NCBI GenBank assembly: GCA_910578245.1
Contig: CAJTPC010000021.1
Span: 1-8,400 of the forward strand
From: an uncultured Christensenella sp.
GTDB taxonomy: Bacteria; Bacillota; Clostridia; Christensenellales; UBA3700
DNA: 8,400 nt
Direction of reading: 5' to 3'
How positions within the stretch are numbered: position 1 is the first letter of the stretch; each line of letters starts with the position of its first letter. The notes beneath the pieces are model-generated. The model did no database searches. It saw only the letters and a program-made list of their open reading frames with translations, and was not told the DNA's origin. The translations under genes were made by a program, and so were the position numbers. This document shows, one piece after another, positions 1-6,254 of the stretch.

Positions 1-4
1 AAAA

Positions 5-18
5 CGCCTTTTCGGGCG
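5..18 (-). terminator. Possible weak terminator at the window edge
   Basis: Read on the minus strand, a 4-bp GC stem (CGCC/GGCG) with a six-base loop is followed by TTTT that runs off the window. It could be a back-up terminator for uvrA transcripts passing the stronger hairpin at 94-121, or part of an unrelated neighbouring feature. The stem is short and the sequence is cut off, so the call is tentative. Confidence 0.25.
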
Positions 19-93
19 ATTACAAGAAAAGTATACTTTTTTTGGAAATAAAAAAGACATTTTTCAAATAATAGACAATTTTGGGGTAAAATG

Positions 94-123
94 AAAACCA
101 CGCAATTTTTTGCGTGGTTTTTT
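94..123. terminator. Strong bidirectional rho-independent terminator
   Basis: A perfect 12-bp inverted repeat (AAAACCACGCAA at 94-105, TTGCGTGGTTTT at 110-121) encloses a TTTT loop. On the plus strand it ends in a run of six T. On the minus strand it ends in TTTTCATTTT. It lies about 125 bases beyond the uvrA stop, so it is the likely end of the uvrA transcript. It could also stop plus-strand transcription entering from the left, suggesting a convergent gene outside the window. Confidence 0.8.
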
Positions 124-140
124 AAGATTAATTTTCAAAA

Positions 141-225
141 GATTGAGATTTCTCGACTACGCTCGCAAGGAGCGGAGCGATGGCATAGCGAGCAAGCAGA
201 TGCGTCTTGCGCGAGAGGCAATGAC
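141..225. repeat. Dispersed intergenic palindromic repeat, copy 1 (expanded)
   Basis: Positions 145-165 are identical over 21 bases to positions 3232-3252, in the same orientation. Both copies later reach an AATGAC end (220-225 here). In this copy about 54 extra bases, rich in short palindromes, separate the shared segment from that end. CTCGCAAG at 162-169 can pair with CTTGCGCGAG at 206-215 with a two-base bulge, and GCAT at 183-186 with ATGC at 200-203, giving a nested foldback. No open reading frame is present. It resembles the small non-coding palindromic or MITE-like repeats scattered between genes in many bacteria. Family membership is an inference. Confidence 0.6.
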
Positions 226-246
226 GTATAGATTCTTACGCTCGCG

Positions 247-3060
247 CTACTTTTGTTCTAACTTGCTGACTAGGTACTTTCCTGTATAGCTCTTTGGATT
301 CTTTGCAACTTCTTCAGGAGTACCCGTGGCAACTATAGTTCCGCCGTTATCTCCCCCTTCCGGTCCTAAGTCTATAATATGGTCAGCGACTTTGATTACG
401 TCTAAATTATGCTCGATGACTATGACTGTATTACCCTTTGATACAAGCCTTTGAAGTATCATAATGAGTTTTTTTACATCTGCCGAATGAAGTCCTGTAG
501 TAGGCTCATCAAGAATATACACCGTCTTACCCGTAGAACGCTTAGAAAGTTCGGTCGCAAGTTTTACTCTTTGCGCTTCACCGCCCGAAAGCGTAGTTGC
601 AGGTTGACCGAGTTTGACATAAGAAAGACCTACGTCGTTGAGCGTGGAGATTTTGTTGTAAATCTGCGGTACGTTGCGGAAAAATTCGCACGCTTCAGCG
701 ACAGACATATCAAGTACGTCATAGATATTCTTGCCTTTGAACTTTACTTGCAACGTTTCTCTATTGTATCTCTTTCCACCGCATACAGCGCAAGGCACGT
801 AGACATCGGACAAGAAGTGCATCTCAATCTTTTTAATACCATCGCCTGCGCAATTCTCGCATCTACCTCCGGACACATTGAAAGAAAATCTACCGCTAGT
901 GTATCCTCTAGACTTAGCGTCGGGAGTCTTTGCGTATAATTCTCTTATCGCAGTAAAAACGTTGGTATACGTTGCAGGATTGGAACGCGGAGTTCTGCCT
1001 ATCGGACTTTGGTCTATGGCAATTACCTTGTCGAGTTCTTCAATGCCAAGTATTTCTTTGCAATTCAAAGGCTTTTCATCACTGCCGTTAAGTTGATTCT
1101 GCAATACGGGATAAAGTACCTCATTGATAAGCGAAGACTTACCGCTACCGCTTACGCCGGTGATTACGCAAAAAGTTCCAAGCGGAATATCTACGTTGAT
1201 ACGCTTTAGATTATTCTTAAAAGCGCCCTTAATTTGCAGAAATTTACCATTGCCCTCACGTCTTTGCTGAGGGAGTTCGATTACTTCTCTTCCCGACATA
1301 TACGCTCCGGTAATCGAGTTCTCGCATGCCATAACTTGATCGGGAGTTCCGCATACTACGACTTCTCCGCCGTTGACGCCGGCGCCTGGTCCTATATCGA
1401 CAATATAATCGGCTTCGCGCATCGTATCCTCATCGTGTTCTACAACGATAAGAGTATTGCCTAAGTCCCTCAATCGCTTCAACGTTGCCAAGAGTTTGTC
1501 ATTATCCCTTTGGTGTAGACCTATGCTTGGCTCGTCCAAGATATAGAGTACGCCTACAAGTCCGCTACCTATCTGCGTAGCAAGACGTATTCTCTGAGCT
1601 TCTCCGCCAGAAAGAGTGGCTGATGAGCGAGTAAGTTGAAGATAATCAAGACCTACGTTGACCAAAAAGCCAAGACGCGCCTTAATTTCTTTCAAAATTT
1701 GATTGGCGATAATCTCTTGAGTTGTATTGAGCTGTAGATTCTCAAAAAACTCCAACGCTTTGTCTATAGAAAGCGCGCACACATCGTGGATATTAAGTCC
1801 GCCTACCGTTACTCCCAAAACCTCTTTTTTGAGCCTTTTACCGTCGCACACATCGCAGTGAGCTTCGGCAAGATATTTTGATAGTTCTCCTCTCATAAAT
1901 TCAGACGTCAATGACTTGTATTTGTCCATAAAGTGATTGGCTACGCCGTCAAAGTTGTAATTCGTAACGCCGTCGGAAAATCTTCTATTGACTTGAACCT
2001 TTTCGCCATCGCCGTATAGCAAAACTTTCAAAACCTTTTTGGGCAGTTCTTTAACGGGAGTATTCGTAGAAAAGTTGTATTTCTTACCAAGCGCTTCGTA
2101 TATTGTACGAGGATAGTTGAAATAATCCATACTCCAACCGCCTACGTCAAGCGCGCCCTCGCTGATTGCTTTATCCCACTTGACAAATTTTTGGGTATCA
2201 AGAACGTTCTTAAATCCCAAGCCTGAACACTCCGGACAAGCGCCAAATGGCGAATTGAAAGAAAACATTCTGGGTTGTAATTCTTCAATGCTTATATCGC
2301 AGTCGGGACAAGCGTACTTTGTAGAATAGAGCGATACTTCGCCGTCTACCTCTACTTCGACAAGTCCCTCTGCAAGTTTAAGAGCCGTTTCCAAACTATC
2401 GTTAAGACGTCTGCCTACTTCTTCTTTGATTACTATTCTGTCAACTACTATTTTGATATTGTGCTTAAAGTTTTTATCGAGAGTAACTTCTTCATCGAGT
2501 ATATTGTACTCGCTACCGTCTACAATAAGTCTGCTGTACCCGCTCTTGCGATATCCGTCAATTTGCTTAGAATACTCGCCCTTTCTTCCTCTTACGACAG
2601 GAGCAAGTACGCGGACTTTTGCTCCAATGCCTACGCTCATAACCTTGTCTGCGATTTGGTCAACCGACTGCTGAACAATCTCTTTTCCGCAATTAGGACA
2701 ATGCGGAATACCTATTCTCGCATATAAAAGTCTAAGGTAATCGTATATTTCCGTCACCGTACCCACAGTAGAACGCGGGTTGTGCGACGTAGTCTTTTGG
2801 TCAATGGATATTGCAGGCGAAAGTCCGTCTATATAGTCCACGTCAGGCTTGTCCATTTGTCCCAAAAACTGTCTTGCGTATGACGAAAGACTTTCCATAT
2901 ATCTGCGCTGTCCCTCGGCAAAAATCGTATCGAATGCAAGCGATGACTTACCGCTTCCGCTTAAACCGGTCAATACCACGAGTTTATCGCGCGGTATCTG
3001 TACGTCTATATTCTTTAAGTTGTGAACTCTTGCGCCTTTGATTGTAATATTTGTATCCAT
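247..3060 (-). CDS. uvrA: Excinuclease ABC subunit UvrA
   Basis: This is the damage-sensing ATPase of nucleotide excision repair. A UvrA dimer scans DNA for bulky lesions, loads UvrB there and leaves. The 937 residues are full length for the family. Two ABC ATPase modules are intact. The first has Walker A GLSGSGKSS (32-40), a signature LSGGEAQR (483-490), Walker B ending in LDEP (508-511) and a switch histidine at 542. The second has GVSGSGKSS (635-643), LSGGEAQR (824-831), LDEP (850-853) and His884. CxxC pairs at 251/254 with 275/278 and at 734/737 with 757/760 form zinc modules; further pairs at 121/124 and 402/405 fit a third. The ATG follows AGGA at a 7-base spacing, and the stop is TAG. 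It lies 374 bases after uvrB. I see no clear LexA box or strong promoter of its own, although an AT-rich tract with a TATAAT (3135-3140) lies upstream. Confidence 0.98.
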   Translation of the reverse strand: MDTNITIKGARVHNLKNIDVQIPRDKLVVLTGLSGSGKSSLAFDTIFAEGQRRYMESLSSYARQFLGQMDKPDVDYIDGLSPAISIDQKTTSHNPRSTVGTVTEIYDYLRLLYARIGIPHCPNCGKEIVQQSVDQIADKVMSVGIGAKVRVLAPVVRGRKGEYSKQIDGYRKSGYSRLIVDGSEYNILDEEVTLDKNFKHNIKIVVDRIVIKEEVGRRLNDSLETALKLAEGLVEVEVDGEVSLYSTKYACPDCDISIEELQPRMFSFNSPFGACPECSGLGFKNVLDTQKFVKWDKAISEGALDVGGWSMDYFNYPRTIYEALGKKYNFSTNTPVKELPKKVLKVLLYGDGEKVQVNRRFSDGVTNYNFDGVANHFMDKYKSLTSEFMRGELSKYLAEAHCDVCDGKRLKKEVLGVTVGGLNIHDVCALSIDKALEFFENLQLNTTQEIIANQILKEIKARLGFLVNVGLDYLQLTRSSATLSGGEAQRIRLATQIGSGLVGVLYILDEPSIGLHQRDNDKLLATLKRLRDLGNTLIVVEHDEDTMREADYIVDIGPGAGVNGGEVVVCGTPDQVMACENSITGAYMSGREVIELPQQRREGNGKFLQIKGAFKNNLKRINVDIPLGTFCVITGVSGSGKSSLINEVLYPVLQNQLNGSDEKPLNCKEILGIEELDKVIAIDQSPIGRTPRSNPATYTNVFTAIRELYAKTPDAKSRGYTSGRFSFNVSGGRCENCAGDGIKKIEMHFLSDVYVPCAVCGGKRYNRETLQVKFKGKNIYDVLDMSVAEACEFFRNVPQIYNKISTLNDVGLSYVKLGQPATTLSGGEAQRVKLATELSKRSTGKTVYILDEPTTGLHSADVKKLIMILQRLVSKGNTVIVIEHNLDVIKVADHIIDLGPEGGDNGGTIVATGTPEEVAKNPKSYTGKYLVSKLEQK

Positions 3061-3191
3061 TTGGTTTTCCTACCTAATTCGTACTTTTCTACCGACTGCG
3101 TATATCAGCCGTAACTAACGTTATTATTTATATTATTATATATTATTTATCGATATATATTGTTCTTACCTCAAACGACACCCATTTCGGC

Positions 3192-3260
3192 GAGTGCAGT
3201 TGCCCTCTCCGCTACGGTCGAGGTGACAGAAGAGATTTCTCGACTACGCTCGAAATGACA
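3192..3260. repeat. Dispersed intergenic palindromic repeat, copy 2, with degenerate tandem unit
   Basis: Two 23-base units lie 32 bases apart, at 3206-3228 and 3238-3260. They match at 18 of 23 positions, and both contain CTACG, TCGA and a terminal TGACA. Positions 3232-3252 are identical to 145-165 beyond uvrA. A small imperfect palindrome (GAGTGC 3192-3197, GCCCTC 3202-3207) adjoins the first unit. A third fragment, TCTCGACT, appears near 3271. The layout fits a decayed cluster of intergenic repeats rather than a gene. Confidence 0.6.
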
Positions 3261-3324
3261 AATACGCTACTCTCGACTGTGGAGATTAGTCTTCATTTTG
3301 CTTTGCGAAATTGTCCGAATAGGA

Positions 3325-3413
3325 CTTTTTTGTCCGTGCTAGGGCGAGGTGAAGTCGTCAAGTGTACTTTGCGTACACGTCGACTTCCTAAGTCCCGACG
3401 TTAGGGCAAAAAG
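3325..3413. repeat. Long imperfect inverted repeat / hairpin between uvrB and uvrA
   Basis: An 89-base foldback. The tip is GTGTAC (3362-3367) and GTACAC (3373-3378) around a five-base loop. Below it GAAGTCG (3351-3357) pairs perfectly with CGACTTC (3381-3387). The base pairs CTTTTT plus GTCC (3325-3335, one bulged T) with GGGC plus AAAAAG (3404-3413). A weaker middle stem pairs GGGC (3342-3345) with GTCC (3392-3395). TAGGGC occurs twice as a direct repeat (3340-3345, 3402-3407). It starts 21 bases after the uvrB stop. It lacks a U-run after the stem on the minus strand, so it is not a textbook terminator. It could be a mobile repeat remnant, a structured 3' end protecting uvrB mRNA, or a small RNA. 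Confidence 0.6.
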
Positions 3414-3434
3414 AAGGCTGATATACACAGTCGG

Positions 3435-5384
3435 TCATTTCTTTAGCAAAGATTTTAACCCAGCAATTTGCTCTCGATACTTTATCGCCAACTCAAAGTC
3501 CAAGTTCGATGAGGCGACTTTCATTGCCGACGTCAATCTCGCAAGCTCTCTTGAAATATCCTTTTGTGAAGTAGGTTTCTTGTCATCTACCTTTTTGGAT
3601 ATTTCCAAAGTATTTGTGATTTCTTTGACTATTGTCTTTGGCGTAATTCCGTGTTCTTTGTTATACTGGTTTTGTATTTCCCTACGGCGGTTGGTTTCTT
3701 CGATTGCACGCTTCATGCTGTCCGTCATCACGTCGGCGTACATTACGACTTTTGCTTGAGAATTTCTTGCCGCTCTGCCTATGGTCTGTATCAGTGAAGT
3801 TTCGCTACGCAAAAAGCCTTCTTTATCGGCATCGAGAATTGCGACAAGCTGTACTTCGGGAATATCCAAGCCCTCTCTTAATAGGTTGATGCCTACAAGG
3901 ACGTCAAACTCGCCTTTGCGAAGCCCTGCTATTATCTCAACTCTTTCCAACGTGTCTATGTCAGAGTGCATATACTTGACTTTGATATGTCTTTCCGTAA
4001 GATACGCCGTCAAACTCTCCGCCATTTTTTTGGTAAGAGTGGTTACTAGCACTCTGGCTTTTTTGTCTACGGTGTCGTTGATACGGGATATAAGGTCGTC
4101 TATCTGTCCTTCTATCGGGTGTATCTCCACCTCTGGGTCGATAAGTCCCGTAGGTCTTATGAGTTGCTCCACCACTTGTCCGGCTTGGTCCAGTTCATAC
4201 TTGGCAGGCGTAGCCGATACGCATATCATTTGCCCCACTCTTTCGTCAAACTCATCGAATTTAAGCGGACGGTTGTCATATGCCGACGGGAGTCTAAAGC
4301 CGTAGTCCACAAGGTTGACTTTACGGGACAAATCACCGTTGAACATTGCCCTAACTTGTGGCAAAGTCATATGGCTTTCGTCTACGAATAATAAAAAGTC
4401 CTTTGGAAAGAAGTCCAATAAAGTATACGGCGGTTGCCCAACCTCTCTGCCGTCAAAATACCTTGAATAATTTTCTATGCCTGAACAATATCCCATTTCC
4501 TTTATCATTTCAAGGTCGTAACTAACTCGCTCTTTAAGTCTTTGCGCTTCCAAAAGTTTGCCTTGCTGGGAAAAGAGTTCGACCTGCTCTACCATATCGG
4601 CTCTTATTCTGTCAAGGCAAGCGTCGCGTTTCTCTTTCTCAACAACGTAATGAGTAGCAGGGAAAATATTGACGTGCTTTAGTCCGCATACCGTCTTTGC
4701 CGAAATGGGGTCAAACTGAGAAATCTTGTCAATCTCGTCTCCCCAAAATTCCACTCTAATTGCATAATCCGAACTTTCTACGGGGAAAATCTCAACTATA
4801 TCTCCGCGTACTCTGAAAGTTGCGCGGACAAACTCTATATCGCTTCGCTTGTACTGTATCTCAACAAGATTGTCAAGTAATGCATCTCTATCTATTGTCA
4901 TACCCTCGCGCAAGGAGATTGCCAATGCAAAGTATTCCATAGGCGCGCCGAGTCCGTATATGCAAGATACTGACGATACTACTATGACGTCTCTGCTTTC
5001 GCATAACGCGCTTGTCGCAGAATTGCGAAGTCGGTCTATCTCGTCATTGATGGACAAATCTTTCTCTATATAGGTATCTGTGCGCGGAATATACGCTTCA
5101 GGCTGATAGTAATCATAGTATGATACGAAATACTCAACTCTGTTGTTTGGAAAAAATTCTCTAAACTCATTGCAAAGCTGCGCAGCCAAAGTCTTGTTGT
5201 GCGCAATAACTAAAGCGGGACGGTTGCATTCCTTGATAACGTTTGCCATAGTAAAAGTCTTACCGCTACCCGTTACGCCAAGCAAAACTTGAGTACGCAA
5301 ACCATCGTTTACGCCCTCTACAAGTTTTTTTATTGCCTGCGGTTGGTCTCCGCAAGGAGAAAATTTGCTTTTGAGTTCAAACAT
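3435..5384 (-). CDS. uvrB: Excinuclease ABC subunit UvrB
   Basis: UvrB is the DNA-damage-verifying helicase-like subunit of nucleotide excision repair. UvrA loads it at a lesion and it then recruits the UvrC nuclease. From the chosen ATG the protein has 649 residues, normal for the family. Visible motifs are the N-terminal GDQPQAI (12-18), Walker A GVTGSGKT (36-43), the tyrosine-rich beta-hairpin YYDYYQPEAYIP (89-100) that clamps DNA, DESH (335-338), SATP (390-393), the QTIGRAAR arginine-finger motif (533-540) and a C-terminal UVR domain (about 607-645) that contacts UvrC. A TTG at 5423 would add 13 residues. It is rejected because it coincides with the promoter's -35 box and the family normally begins near this Met. 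No Shine-Dalgarno sequence precedes the ATG, in keeping with a near-leaderless mRNA. The promoter holds a candidate LexA box. Confidence 0.97.
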   Translation of the reverse strand: MFELKSKFSPCGDQPQAIKKLVEGVNDGLRTQVLLGVTGSGKTFTMANVIKECNRPALVIAHNKTLAAQLCNEFREFFPNNRVEYFVSYYDYYQPEAYIPRTDTYIEKDLSINDEIDRLRNSATSALCESRDVIVVSSVSCIYGLGAPMEYFALAISLREGMTIDRDALLDNLVEIQYKRSDIEFVRATFRVRGDIVEIFPVESSDYAIRVEFWGDEIDKISQFDPISAKTVCGLKHVNIFPATHYVVEKEKRDACLDRIRADMVEQVELFSQQGKLLEAQRLKERVSYDLEMIKEMGYCSGIENYSRYFDGREVGQPPYTLLDFFPKDFLLFVDESHMTLPQVRAMFNGDLSRKVNLVDYGFRLPSAYDNRPLKFDEFDERVGQMICVSATPAKYELDQAGQVVEQLIRPTGLIDPEVEIHPIEGQIDDLISRINDTVDKKARVLVTTLTKKMAESLTAYLTERHIKVKYMHSDIDTLERVEIIAGLRKGEFDVLVGINLLREGLDIPEVQLVAILDADKEGFLRSETSLIQTIGRAARNSQAKVVMYADVMTDSMKRAIEETNRRREIQNQYNKEHGITPKTIVKEITNTLEISKKVDDKKPTSQKDISRELARLTSAMKVASSNLDFELAIKYREQIAGLKSLLKK

Positions 5385-5394
5385 ATTTAGCTGT

Positions 5395-5423
5395 ATTTTA
5401 GCACAAATGTTCACATTTTGCAA
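5395..5423 (-). promoter_or_regulatory. uvrB promoter, extended -10 type
   Basis: On the minus strand TTGCAA (5423-5418) and TAAAAT (5400-5395) are separated by exactly 17 bases. TGC directly before the -10 gives the extended TGn element. Only 10 bases lie between the -10 box and the uvrB ATG. Transcription would start about 3-5 bases before the ATG, which explains the missing ribosome-binding site. Confidence 0.7.
5401..5412. promoter_or_regulatory. Candidate LexA (SOS) operator
   Basis: The minus strand reads GAAC-ATTT-GTGC. The Gram-positive LexA/DinR box is GAAC-N4-GTTC, so 7 of the 8 specified bases match. The site fills the spacer between the -35 and -10 elements of the uvrB promoter, where a repressor would block RNA polymerase. 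uvrB is a known SOS gene in Bacillus and many other bacteria. The one mismatch and the lack of any second site in the window keep this a candidate. Confidence 0.5.
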
Positions 5424-5544
5424 CTATTACAACAAAGATTTTGTCGATAAATTGCAGATATTTTAGGTGAATTATGTAATTATGAAAAATTGACGAAAGC
5501 CTACATAAATTCTTGACATAAAATTAAAGTAGTTATCAATAAAA

Positions 5545-5868
5545 TTATTTTTCTTTTTTCTTTCTGGGTTTTGGAAGCGGTGTAACCTTTTCCAATTTTT
5601 CTACGACTTTAACAGCTAAGTCGGAATCGTCAATATCTAATATATAGTGTTCTTTCGCCCCTTTATAAGGAATACCCTTTGAAGCGTCGGCTAAATCGTT
5701 GGATACAACGTCGAGGATTTTGACGTATACAGTATCGTCGCAAACCAAAAGAACCGGCTTAGCGTTGACATATACCATATATTCGCCAAACATCTTTTTA
5801 TAGCGAACATCTCCTGCCTTTCTAACTTGCTCGCATACGTATTCAATAAATTCAACCGAAGTCGCCAT
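5545..5868 (-). CDS. TfoX N-terminal domain family protein
   Basis: A 107-residue soluble protein. Residues 3-95 resemble the TfoX_N domain, with the characteristic stretch RYKKMFGEYMVY (22-33), a VCDD strand-turn (42-45) and a conserved-looking YKG...YILDID segment (68-80). A short lysine-rich tail (PRKKKEK) ends it. TfoX/Sxy activates competence genes together with CRP in Haemophilus and relatives, but it has an additional C-terminal domain that is absent here. Stand-alone TfoX_N proteins are widespread and their role is not established, so I do not infer a competence function. The ATG is 14 bases after the preceding gene, with a weak AGGT five bases ahead, so it is probably the last gene of the hom operon. 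No clear terminator hairpin is seen in the 160 bases before uvrB. Confidence 0.8.
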   Translation of the reverse strand: MATSVEFIEYVCEQVRKAGDVRYKKMFGEYMVYVNAKPVLLVCDDTVYVKILDVVSNDLADASKGIPYKGAKEHYILDIDDSDLAVKVVEKLEKVTPLPKPRKKKEK

Positions 5869-5882
5869 GCTCTACCTATTTA

Positions 5883-6245
5883 TTATGAAAAAATGGATTT
5901 TAGTATCGAACCTATGATAAAGCTGAGAACTGCTCCCGATACCGTCAAAGCTATCTTCATTTTGACTTGTCTTTTTTCCTTTGCCATTTGGTACGCAAAG
6001 TCGTATCCGCCTTTCTGAAGCGTAATGCAATAATACTCTTCGCCTTTTTTCTCCGTGGTAATAAGCTCAAAATAACCTTCGCTTACAAGAGCTTTCAAAG
6101 ACGGCGCAAGCTCGCTCTTTTTGAATTGAATAGTATATGGCATGGACGATAATAAATCATTCTGCGATATCAAACAAGTGCCGTCCTTTTCGACAGCCTT
6201 GTAATATACTGCTTTCATAAGTTGTTTAGTTTTCTTATTGAGCAT
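5883..6245 (-). CDS. Uncharacterised tail-anchored protein with winged-helix-like domain (120 aa)
   Basis: I do not recognise a named family. Residues 1-85 read like a winged helix: a first helix (about 4-18), a short second helix at QNDLLSSM (28-35), a likely recognition helix (about 43-56), then two strands joined by a charged turn (EKKGEE 65-70, YYCITL 71-76). A basic stretch (KEKRQVKMK, 89-97) precedes one hydrophobic helix (about 98-118) that ends the protein. By the positive-inside rule the domain stays in the cytoplasm and the tail anchors it in the membrane. Its layout repeats that of the upstream 170-residue protein, so the two may be distant paralogues or partners. The Shine-Dalgarno GAGG overlaps the TGA of that gene, suggesting coupled translation. 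DNA binding is inferred only from the apparent fold. Confidence 0.75.
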   Translation of the reverse strand: MLNKKTKQLMKAVYYKAVEKDGTCLISQNDLLSSMPYTIQFKKSELAPSLKALVSEGYFELITTEKKGEEYYCITLQKGGYDFAYQMAKEKRQVKMKIALTVSGAVLSFIIGSILKSIFS

Positions 6246-6249
6246 ATAT

Positions 6250-6254
6250 ACCTC
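6250..6254 (-). promoter_or_regulatory. Ribosome-binding site overlapping the upstream stop codon
   Basis: GAGGT on the minus strand lies five bases (counting from GAGG) before the ATG of the 120-residue gene. It shares bases with the TGA (6255-6253) of the 170-residue gene. Ribosomes ending the first gene sit on this site, which favours coupled, stoichiometric production of the two proteins. Confidence 0.65.

Larger units (their letters stand above)
3061..3434. other. uvrB-uvrA intergenic region (374 bases), no gene
   Basis: No credible coding frame is seen here. Next to uvrA, about 3121-3170 is almost pure A/T and includes a perfect minus-strand TATAAT (3135-3140) without a good -35 box, so a weak uvrA promoter is possible. 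The middle (3192-3260) holds palindromic repeat units, and 3313-3413 is strongly self-complementary. No classical terminator with a U-run is seen on the minus strand directly after uvrB, so readthrough from uvrB into uvrA is possible. Uncoupling of the two genes is not proven. Confidence 0.7.

Noticed and set aside
141..225. CRISPR array or tRNA in the palindromic region after uvrA
   Set aside because: There is no regular repeat-spacer pattern and no cloverleaf with a T-arm. The structure fits a foldback intergenic repeat.
3164..3175. LexA-like box upstream of uvrA around a GTTC
   Set aside because: The opposite half-site reads TATA instead of GAAC, so there is no dyad.
3349..3759. Plus-strand frame of 136 codons starting in the uvrB-uvrA spacer
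   Set aside because: Most of it is antisense to the UvrB C-terminus. The remainder is hairpin sequence, and no domain or ribosome-binding site supports it.
5385..5423. TTG start adding 13 residues to UvrB
   Set aside because: The codon coincides with the -35 box of the likely promoter, has no ribosome-binding site and adds residues not typical of the family. The ATG at 5384 fits better.
5513..5541. Plus-strand TTGACA with a possible -10 (TCAATA) 17 bases on
   Set aside because: The -10 is poor and no plus-strand gene follows. It would only yield antisense RNA to the TfoX-like gene.
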